Shown here: one piece after another, positions 57,177 through 64,000 of the stretch
Layout: each line of letters begins with the position of its first letter
How positions within the stretch are numbered: the first letter of the stretch is position 1
Assembly: GCA_049487715.1 (NCBI GenBank)
Contig: CP150551.1
Coordinates: 434,001-498,000 of the forward strand
Length of the DNA stretch: 64,000 nt
Direction: 5' to 3'
Source of the DNA: Pycnococcus provasolii
Taxonomy: Eukaryota; Chlorophyta; Pseudoscourfieldiophyceae; Pseudoscourfieldiales
Translations under genes and position numbers: made by a program
Notes under the pieces: model-generated
Told to the model about the DNA's origin: nothing
Databases searched by the model: none
What the model saw: the letters and a program-made list of their open reading frames with translations, nothing else

Positions 57177-58615
57177 ATGTTCCGCCGCGCGACGGCGCTC
57201 ATGACGGTCGCGGCGCTCTTCGCCATACCCGCGCTCTTCGTGCCCTGGTATCGCGCGTGCGCGCCCGTCGAAAACTCAAGGGAGAGAACCACGCAGTGCG
57301 CAGAACTCGTCCCTCTCGCCGTTGGACAGGCCACCTTTGCTGCGCCGTGGCCACTCGCACTTCTTGCCGTCCTACCCATTGCGTTCGCGGCTGCGGCTCA
57401 CGCGGTCAACTTTGCAGACACGCAGCTTGAAGTGGACGTGTGCGTGCCGAATGCATACCTGACCTTGCAAGGGAAAAACGTGCGAAACGGCAAACTAACA
57501 CCACAAAACACACACACACACACACACACACAAAAAAAAAAAAAATACCAACGCCACTCTTCAGGTGCTCCTATTATTCAGGACGTACGGTGGCCTTATT
57601 TGCGTGCGTCGCCGCACTTGTCGCGGGAACGATGAGCATTACTGGAGACGTAAGGACGGTGGCAAACAAACATGTTGAGCCTTCGCGCGGTGCGGATGAG
57701 CCGGCGTTCAACATGGCAAGTCCAGGTCTTTACTGCGCACTCTTGTCGTACGTATGCCTCTTGTTTGGCGGTCTTGCCGGCCTCTTCTTCGGCGAGAGAC
57801 GTCACTTTGGACTCCCGGCGACGCTGTGGCGCGACAATCTTGCCGTCGAGGAGAACTGGGAGGGGCAGCAGCAAGCTCCCGCGAACGCACACGCCGAAGC
57901 GGCGCGTCGTCTCTCCGTCGCAGACGCCACAACGCCGCGGAACAAGCAGCCTAAGACGGCGCATGAGGTGGATATGGTAAGCGGTGCTGTGCTGAGACAC
58001 ATCGTCAACGCACCATCCCCCACTTCAGCACAAGCGGCGCACGAAGAACCGCCAATGAGTGCATGGCGCCGCATGCGCCGATCCGTTGGCAAGCGCCTAC
58101 CCGAATTTATGCGTCTGCGCTGGCGTCTTCGCGCATACAATAACATACCCTCGCCGGCGAGCCCGCTGACGAACCCTCGAACGAACCGCCATCTCGCGGA
58201 AGGCGTAAGTGCATCCGAGGTGGTACAATCACCAGGCGTCGCGAGCCCTCGCCAGGCATCGCCGATCACATTCACTCCACCGAGAGACGGCGAAAGCCTC
58301 CGCGAGCGGTACGCGCGGCATTTGCGCGAGCGCGACGCCGCGGCAGATCTCGAGGAAAAGCCTGTGGCGGTCACATACCCGACGGTGCCACCACGTGCTC
58401 CCCCGCACTTCGAGGGCCTTCCCACGCCATCAGCACCTTATCTTCCCGTTCCGCCGCGCGCGCCGCCGCATATTGAGCGGATGCAGTACGACGCCGCGAG
58501 CGCTCCCCCCGCAAGCCCCGATCTCGTTCGCGTCGTGGTTGAAGGCGGCACACCTACCGCGTCGCCAGCCGTTGCGGGTGAGCGTGCCGTATCGGATTCC
58601 GCAGGCGAGGACTGA
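57177..58615 (+). CDS. Four-helix membrane protein, two exons, function unknown
   Basis: Predicted exons 57177-57439 and 57565-58615 (437 aa). The intron 57440-57564 has a GTGCGT donor and TTCAG acceptor and contains a (CA)n(A)n tract; splicing restores one frame (VDV to CSYYSG). Four hydrophobic segments are seen: ALMTVAALFAIPALFVPWY and LALLAVLPIAFAAAAHAV in exon 1, VALFACVAALVAGTM and LYCALLSYVCLLFGGLAGLFFG in exon 2. A roughly 250-residue cytosolic, disordered Pro/Ala/Arg-rich tail follows, with repeated VPPRAPPH words. The layout, with a loop containing Cys between helices 1 and 2, recalls claudin/PMP22-like tetraspans, but no signature proves it. The transposon ends only about 147 bp upstream, inside the likely promoter. 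Confidence 0.65.
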
Positions 58616-58635
58616 CGTGCCTTCATAAGGCATTT

Positions 58636-58640
58636 TGTAA
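58636..58640 (+). terminator. TGTAA poly(A) signal after four-helix protein
   Basis: TGTAA 20 bp after the stop codon. Confidence 0.45.
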
Positions 58641-58692
58641 TCATATTTTTCAGATAATACATATAATATTCATGTTACATTTCGTTTAATTC

Positions 58693-59967
58693 TCAGAGGC
58701 GACGCTCTGGCGCACCTGCCACGTCACGCAGTGTTAAGCTCACCCGGCGCGATCTCGGCATAGGCACGCCATTCACGTCATCCGATTTGTGCGAAGGCAC
58801 GCTGTGCGACCATTCGTTACGTGCGGAGCCGGAAAGTACAAGGAGAGAACGTCTTGGTACGAGCAATCGACGGCGCGTGAACACTGGCTCACCGTCGTCG
58901 TCGTTCCGCGCATCCCCAGCACTTCTGCGACGCGTGCGGCTCTCGTAGCCCGGCGCATTGGTGTCGTAAATCATTTCAAATACGCACGAGCTTCCAAGGC
59001 TCACGGAGGCGAGCGTTGGACCAAAAGCTCGCGGCGTATCGACATGAGGAGCAATCCCAACACCCGCAGGATAGTCGTTAACGGTGACTTGGTCGAATGA
59101 CGTACTCACGTCGAAGTCTTCGTCGCCGTATGAGCAAGCTTTTGCAACTCCACTCTTGCACATTGCGCCGACGCGGTGCGCAAGGTGCGCAATTGCGTCT
59201 GGCCACGACCTGTCGGGAGACTCAGCCACATCGGACGTTGCATACCGAAAGGCGTACCCATAGTGCCGAACGCACCGCTTCGCTAACGATTCCCACGTTC
59301 CGTCTTCGCCGAGGAAGGCGAGCAGTTCACGCTCCTCCGCAGCGGTAACGAAGTTTTCGACAAGAGCGATGCCTGGTACACCCAGGTCCCTGACGTCCGT
59401 CGACGTTGGAAGTTTCGGGCGTTCGTCCTTTGCAGCTGTCGTCGGTTCCAGCGCAGCCCACGCCGCGAGAGGCTTATCTCCCAGCGCGTGGACAATACGT
59501 CCGTCGAGCACCTCCATGAGCCTTTTGGAATGCTCGGGTGTCTCACATTCGATCACGAATGGCGCGTTGCGCTTCGAGTCTTCCTTTCCCACTGCAGGCG
59601 GGCGTACATGTATTTCCCGATATCGCAGCTCCTGAGTTTGTCCCTGTAGTGCTAGCGAGACGCACAAGCACGCCGCGTCGTACGCTGATGATGACGAGCC
59701 ATCACAAACACCCGCTTGTGCTGATAACGATGACGATGACGATGACGCACCAGTGCAAAATTTCAGAGGTGGAGGGTTCGCGTTCAGCACAAAAATGAAT
59801 CGCGACGAGGCAGAGGTTGAAGTGGAGGAGAAGACACCAATCGCGGGCTTGAACCACCGAGATGACTTGGGCTGAGACTTGAGCTGCTGAGGCGACCCAA
59901 GAGGCCGCCAGAGGCCCGGAGGCCAGAGGCCGCCAAAGGCCGCCGCCGCGGAGGAGTCAGACGCCAT
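58693..59967 (-). CDS. ALKBH8: ALKBH8-type 2-oxoglutarate/Fe(II) dioxygenase (tRNA wobble uridine)
   Basis: 424 aa. The AlkB domain (about 195-420) has YPAGVGIAPHVDT with the HxD iron ligands, SLGSSCVFEM, LLVPRRSLLVLSG, the distal His in EWSHSVP and the 2-oxoglutarate Arg in RRVSLTLR, all in the ALKBH8 form. An N-terminal RRM-like part (about 110-170: YREIHVRPP, FVIECETPEHSKRLMEVLDGR) fits ALKBH8. The animal methyltransferase domain is absent, as in plant ALKBH8, where a separate TRM9-like protein is expected. ALKBH8 hydroxylates methoxycarbonylmethyl-uridine at tRNA position 34. The N-terminal 60 residues could be a presequence. The start at 59967 is the first ATG. A telomere-like array lies 84-100 bp upstream. 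Confidence 0.9.
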   Translation of the reverse strand: MASDSSAAAAFGGLWPPGLWRPLGSPQQLKSQPKSSRWFKPAIGVFSSTSTSASSRFIFVLNANPPPLKFCTGASSSSSSLSAQAGVCDGSSSSAYDAACLCVSLALQGQTQELRYREIHVRPPAVGKEDSKRNAPFVIECETPEHSKRLMEVLDGRIVHALGDKPLAAWAALEPTTAAKDERPKLPTSTDVRDLGVPGIALVENFVTAAEERELLAFLGEDGTWESLAKRCVRHYGYAFRYATSDVAESPDRSWPDAIAHLAHRVGAMCKSGVAKACSYGDEDFDVSTSFDQVTVNDYPAGVGIAPHVDTPRAFGPTLASVSLGSSCVFEMIYDTNAPGYESRTRRRSAGDARNDDDGEPVFTRRRLLVPRRSLLVLSGSARNEWSHSVPSHKSDDVNGVPMPRSRRVSLTLRDVAGAPERRL

Positions 59968-60050
59968 CAGTCAGTCCGTCATCATGGTCCCAGACGGACT
60001 GACACAGACACAGACAAGAGGGGGGGGCCCCGTCACGGACAGAACAAGAG

Positions 60051-60067
60051 GGTTAGGGTTAGGGTTA
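60051..60067. promoter_or_regulatory. Telomere-like array upstream of ALKBH8
   Basis: GGTTAGGGTTAGGGTTA, i.e. CCCTAA units in the sense of the ALKBH8 gene, 84-100 bp before its ATG (59967) and 65 bp past the aminotransferase stop. Confidence 0.55.
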
Positions 60068-60131
60068 CGATGGATGGATTGGATTGGGGTTTTTTAAATT
60101 TTACCTTCATCAAAGTCTTGTGTTATGTCTG

Positions 60132-61613
60132 TCATGCCGTCGCCGTCACCGCTTTCGCAACCGCGTCAACCGCCGTGTCAATCTCCGCGTCGCTGATTAT
60201 CAGAGGAGGCACCAAGCGAAGAACGTCACCCGCACCAGCGGTGATGGCGAGAACGTTCGACTCCGTGCGCATAGATTCGCAAACGGGACCCGCAGGGCGA
60301 TCGAGCTGCACACCAACAAGCAGGCCACGACCTCGCACCTCTACCACACCGGGAATGCCTTCGAGCTTAGCGCGGAGCTTCGTCTGAAGAGCATCTCCCT
60401 TGCGCTGCACCTCCGACAGGAAGGCTGGTGCTGAGACGGTGTCAAAGACATAATTCGCAGCCGCGCAGACGAGGGGGCCTCCTGCAAACGTTGAGCCGTG
60501 ATCACCCGCGGACATGGCGTCCGCCACCTTCTGTTTCATCAGAACCGCGCCGATGGGCAAACCTCCAGCGAGAGGCTTTGCTGTCGTGAGAATGTCGGGC
60601 TCGACGTCGTATGTCTGGTGTGCCCAGAGTGCGCCACATCGTCCGAGACCACATTGCACTTCGTCGAAAATCAACAGCGCACCCGTTTCGTCGCAGAGCT
60701 CACGCAGTCCCTTGAGAAACGCGGCATCACTCGCCAGCACGCCACCCTCCCCTTGAACTGGCTCGACGAACACGCCGGCAACATTGCCGGAGCGGAGCGT
60801 GCGCGCGACAGCGTCAAGGTCACCAAATGGCAGGCTCTCGGTCCCTCCAGCCATCAGGGGCGCGAACGGCGTTTTGTACTGCTTCTTGTACGTCAGCTGG
60901 AGTGCGCCCATCGTGCGTCCGTGAAAGCTGCGTTCGAAAGACACGAATTTTGTCGGCGGCCCACGGCGCAGAATCTTGTCAAGAAGACCTTGCTCCCAGT
61001 TTGCGTCGAAGTTTGTGCGCAAACGTGCGTACTTGCGAGCAAACTTGATGGCACCCTCGTTCGCCTCCGCGCCTGAGTTGCAGAAGAACACGCGGTCAGC
61101 GAAGGACGATTCGCACAGTTTGCGCGCGAGCGTCGCCTGCTGCGGCGTGTGGTACAGGTTGCTGACGTGACAGAGTTCCCCCGCCTGGTCGCGCACGGAC
61201 TTGACCCATCCCGGGTCGGAGTGTCCGAGCACGTTGACTGCAATGCCAGCCGCCATGTCCAGGTACCTCCTTCCTTCTGCATCAACGAGGTGGCATCCTT
61301 CCCCTCGCACGAACACGACGTCGTTTCGCGCACGTCCGTACGTCTGCAGGACGTACTGCGCCTCGTCGTCTTGGGATTGTTTGGTGGTGGATGTCACTCC
61401 TTCCGCTTCATCGATGGCAAGCGCGGAACATGCCCCCACCACAGCCGCCCTGCGATTGCGCCCACCACAAACCTTCTGCAAGGATGGTTGATGATAATAC
61501 CGTTGATGATAGATAGAGGAGTGTCGTTGCATGGACGACGAAGGGATGCCATGAAGGACGCTCATCTTCTTAGGAGGAGAGCGCGCAGATGTCAGCTGTA
61601 AGGCTGGCGGCAT
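60132..61613 (-). CDS. ARGD: Acetylornithine aminotransferase (arginine biosynthesis), organelle-targeted
   Basis: About 493 aa from the ATG at 61613; the ATG at 61565 is also possible. A class III PLP aminotransferase: YLDMAAGIAVNVLGHSDP, FFCNSGAEANEGAIKFARKYAR, SFHGRTMGALQLT, EPVQGEGGV, LIFDEVQCGLGR, and the PLP lysine in TTAKPLAGGLPIGA (about 348). These fit acetylornithine/succinylornithine transaminase (EC 2.6.1.11) better than ornithine or GABA transaminase. The N-terminal 75-90 residues are Ser/Arg/His-rich without conserved motifs and are a likely plastid or mitochondrial presequence. In plants the enzyme is plastid/mitochondrial. It converts N-acetylglutamate semialdehyde and glutamate to N-acetylornithine. 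Confidence 0.92.
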   Translation of the reverse strand: MPPALQLTSARSPPKKMSVLHGIPSSSMQRHSSIYHQRYYHQPSLQKVCGGRNRRAAVVGACSALAIDEAEGVTSTTKQSQDDEAQYVLQTYGRARNDVVFVRGEGCHLVDAEGRRYLDMAAGIAVNVLGHSDPGWVKSVRDQAGELCHVSNLYHTPQQATLARKLCESSFADRVFFCNSGAEANEGAIKFARKYARLRTNFDANWEQGLLDKILRRGPPTKFVSFERSFHGRTMGALQLTYKKQYKTPFAPLMAGGTESLPFGDLDAVARTLRSGNVAGVFVEPVQGEGGVLASDAAFLKGLRELCDETGALLIFDEVQCGLGRCGALWAHQTYDVEPDILTTAKPLAGGLPIGAVLMKQKVADAMSAGDHGSTFAGGPLVCAAANYVFDTVSAPAFLSEVQRKGDALQTKLRAKLEGIPGVVEVRGRGLLVGVQLDRPAGPVCESMRTESNVLAITAGAGDVLRLVPPLIISDAEIDTAVDAVAKAVTATA

Positions 61614-62152
61614 TCTTCTGAAGTTCTGTCGTCGGGGAAGGGAAACCACTGGGGCGGCGAGGGGCCGGAGGGGGTTTCTTTGCAGGCGGCCCCGGGGGAG
61701 GAAGGAGGAGAACAGCCACCTCCTGGGGGGGGAGGGCCAGGGAATCCACTTTAAGGGGTCCCGAAAATTCCACCCTGGGGAAAGTTCTGGGGGAACCCTC
61801 CTTGCACCAGGTCTGTCGCGTGTTTGGGTGCTCGTGTTTGGGTTCTGGTTTCTGGTTTTGGGTTTGGGTTCTGGTTTTGGTTTCTGGTTTTTGGTGTGAA
61901 ATCAGATTATTTCTCCGTTTTTTTTTAATCAGTTTTTTTCAATGGATATCGAGTGTATGATGTTCCCCATTGGACTTCGTCCTTACCGTACCCGGTAGTC
62001 CTTAACAATAGGGCATAGGCTTCCTACCTACCTATCCGGTGTGGGACTGTGCCACTGTGGGACAGGTAGGTTATGGGCAAGGAAGGGAGACGTTGGCGAA
62101 TTTGTGCCACAAGGCCGGGACGGGTTTTTTTTTTTTGGCATTTCATTTCCCC

Positions 62153-62228
62153 CCTTTTTGGTAGTAAACAACCGACCAAACCCCTTTTGGTTTTCCCACC
62201 TTTTTGGTAGTAAACAACCGACCAAACC
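62153..62228 (+). repeat. Perfect 30-bp direct repeat, 16-bp spacer
   Basis: CCTTTTTGGTAGTAAACAAC and ten more identical bases at 62153-62182 and again at 62199-62228, in the promoter between ARGD and the RECQL4-like gene. Confidence 0.95.
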
Positions 62229-62342
62229 ACCCGAACGAACTCCGAACTCAACTTTGCATTGCCGGGGGAAAAAGTCGGGGAAATTTTTTCAGTTTTTTTT
62301 TTTTTTTGACTTTTTTTCCTGATTTTTCAGTTTTTCTTCTCC

Positions 62343-62350
62343 TTTGGCGC
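62343..62350 (+). promoter_or_regulatory. E2F-like site upstream of RECQL4-like gene
   Basis: TTTGGCGC, an exact match to TTTSSCGC, 190 bp before the ATG at 62540. The role is inferred from the nature of the gene. Confidence 0.45.
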
Positions 62351-62539
62351 TCTCCCCCCCACGGCCCACCTCCCCGGTTTTCTTTTCTACCCGTTCAAAC
62401 AAACATTCCGGAAGTCACATTCGAACCAACAGCTCATTTTCATTTTCACAGTCCCTTGGCTGCTTGACCGTGCTGAATTTCAGTCCCTTGCAAGAGTGGT
62501 GGTGTATTGTATGCTCTTAAGAGGTCAGGTGTTTCTTCT

Positions 62540-63500
62540 ATGTCCTCTCTCACTCTCGAGTCGCGCCTGCTTGCGTCACTCAAATCGTCATTAAAAGAAA
62601 GGGAACGTGTCTTTTCTCAGAACCACAATCGGAAACCGACACATGCAGATATCCTCCTGGATTCCAAGTGGACTGACGAATCGCGTCGGTACAAGAAACT
62701 GAAAGATAACGTACAAGGGAAGTCCGGGAAACTCGTGATTCCTCACTCGCAGAGTCTGCTGACCCTGGGGACCATGGGGACGCAGAGATCAGCAGGAAGA
62801 GCAGGCATGATGCCCGTGTCAACAACGCAAACAACGACGACGCAAGGGGAAGGGGGCACACTGCACTTGGGGGCAGCAGGGCTCATGCCGTCAACGCGAC
62901 GACTCACGGAGGCATACACGACAAAGACGCAGAGGCAGAGGCAGAACCAAGCAGCGGGACATACGCCCAAGAAGGGCGACGACGGCAGATGCGAAAGCGA
63001 AGTCACGCACGTCTCGCGAACACCCGTCAAACAAACAAAGGGCACGTCTCGCACTGCTGCTGAAGCGACGTCTTTGCCTTTGCCGGCGAGGGTTGGAACC
63101 AGCCCGGGCGCGGCGCTCACGCCGGGACGCAGACTATGGCAAGCCGCGCAAAGTGCAGGATTCGCGACTGGGGCTCTTCACGTACGCGGCGCTGGACAGC
63201 GACTTGGCGCTAGTCCCGCCCCAGTCGTACGTGGGGCAGCGAAGGAAAGCTGGAGGGCTTTCTCCGCGTCCTGCTTCGTGTCGACGCAACAGACACAACA
63301 AGACTCGTGTCGTACCTTCCTTGGTGGACGACGCGCGCTCTTCATGAACGAAGAAGACGGCGAGGATGACGCAAATGCGGCGGCAGCAGCAGCAGAAGCA
63401 GCACTTCAGTGTGCACCACACAATGATGACGTGACGGTAGATCCTTTGCCAGCACTGGCAGGTGATGGCGACCGCCTGGAAGATCTAGACGAATGCAAAA

Positions 63501-63540
<40 letters not shown>

Positions 63541-64000
63541 CGACGAGAGCGAGGATGATTTCAATGCAGATGAAGACGCAGATGCAGACGCACCGAGTGG
63601 AGATGAAAATGAAGCGCCGCATATGGATCATTGTGCTGCTCCACCGACACAGCCAACAACACAGCCCCCCTTGTCGCCACGCTCGCTCGCGGCGTCGCAG
63701 CATGCTCCACAGCGACTTACGCAGAGCTCGCAAGCTCGTCCGGCTTTTATGGGCGGAGCAGCCAATGCGCTCGTGCCATCTGCAGTGCCCGTGCCATCAA
63801 AGCCAAGCGGCGGCAATAAAGCACGGTCGACTGACGGACGAGACAACTTCGTCGCGACTGGTGTGCAACGAGGAGGTTTCGGTGGTGGCAGAAAGGGTGG
63901 ATATGCTGGCGGACGCAAATTCGTCGGTAACAGGCACTCGAACCAAGCAAAGCAGAACACGAAGCGTCATCGACGCCTCGCGCGCTATCCTGTGCGCAAC
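62540..64000 (+). CDS. RECQL4: RECQL4/Sld2-type replication initiation helicase, 5' part
   Basis: A single frame is open from the ATG at 62540 to the window edge without a stop (487 codons), so the gene continues to the right. The N-terminus (residues about 8-60) reads LLASLKSSLKEREVF-like sequence, in full LKERERVFSQNHNRKPTHAD then SRRYKKLKD: this is the Sld2/RECQL4 N-terminal motif (WExxFxxxxGRxPxxxDI). A long disordered stretch follows with an Asp run near 320. Residues about 434-487 (DNFVATGVQRGGF, RKFVGNRHS, KRHRRLARY) match the Sld2-homology block that precedes the helicase in vertebrate RECQL4 (GNFVRLNMK). The helicase core would lie beyond 64000. RECQL4/Sld2 helps load GINS/CDC45 at origins. 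Confidence 0.82.

Larger units (their letters stand above)
61614..62539. promoter_or_regulatory. Divergent promoter region ARGD / RECQL4-like, repeat rich
   Basis: 926 bp with no gene. It holds GGTTCTGGTTTTGGTTTCTG-type direct repeats (61846-61895), a perfect 30-bp direct repeat (62153-62182 and 62199-62228), T-rich tracts around 62285-62340 and an E2F-like TTTGGCGC (62343-62350). Confidence 0.55.

Noticed and set aside
57480-57560. Coding through the (CA)n(A)n tract in the four-helix gene
   Set aside because: The tract sits between a GTGCGT donor and a TTCAG acceptor, and removing it joins two membrane-protein exons in one frame.
16004-60067. Telomere-like repeats as evidence for chromosome ends or fusion points
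   Set aside because: Arrays are only two to four units, at several sites, always near gene starts; promoter boxes explain them better.

Overview
This is a 64 kb stretch of nuclear DNA from a eukaryote, most likely a chlorophyte green alga. It is gene dense and intron poor, with about 52-55% G+C by eye. Several signs support a green alga. Many genes have TGTAA just after the stop codon, the usual polyadenylation signal of chlorophytes. One intron has a GTGCGT donor. A Pro-rich SPPPP extracellular linker, a plant/algal GT29 sialyltransferase-like protein, a PRC-barrel protein and an ArgD-type enzyme with an N-terminal extension fit the same picture. No operon logic applies; genes are monocistronic and lie on both strands. 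I see no tRNA or rRNA gene. The species is not identified.

Layout. 0-8 kb: DNAJC8-like J protein, MCM7 (two exons), USP5/UBP14 deubiquitinase and a small hypothetical gene. 8-15 kb: GT29 glycosyltransferase, a large uncharacterised low-complexity protein, a repeat-rich non-coding gap and COX19. 15-23 kb: YJU2/CCDC130-type splicing factor, PRC-barrel protein, lipoyl synthase, APH-fold kinase and a bacterial-type DUF1611-like P-loop protein. 23-32 kb: PRP5/DDX46 helicase, an SP-rich membrane protein, RLP24 and a coiled-coil protein. 32-44 kb: aspartic protease (one intron), a tethered solute-binding-protein-like receptor, Misato/DML1, an F-box/WD40 protein and an ABCB transporter carrying a zinc finger. 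44-53 kb: a large secreted lamin-tail-domain protein, a coiled-coil protein and an EHD ATPase. 53.37-57.03 kb: a complete pogo-like DNA transposon with 24-bp perfect inverted repeats and a TA target duplication. 57-64 kb: a four-helix membrane protein, ALKBH8-type dioxygenase, acetylornithine aminotransferase, and the 5' part of a RECQL4/Sld2 gene running off the right edge.

How genes relate. Two DNA-replication genes (MCM7, RECQL4/Sld2) have E2F-type words in their promoters. RLP24, YJU2-like, Misato and ALKBH8 have telomere-like AACCCTAA boxes upstream. A second recurrent word, AACCCCGA(A/T), was noticed only near gene starts and often sits beside those boxes. A roughly 130-bp dispersed repeat lies immediately 3' of three unrelated genes.

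Most notable: the intact transposon; the AACCCCGA(A/T) plus telo-box promoter grammar; the 3'-flank repeat family; a USP5 that has lost three of four zinc ligands and carries two DNA-identical UBA domains; and an ABC transporter with an internal zinc finger and a nine-histidine run.
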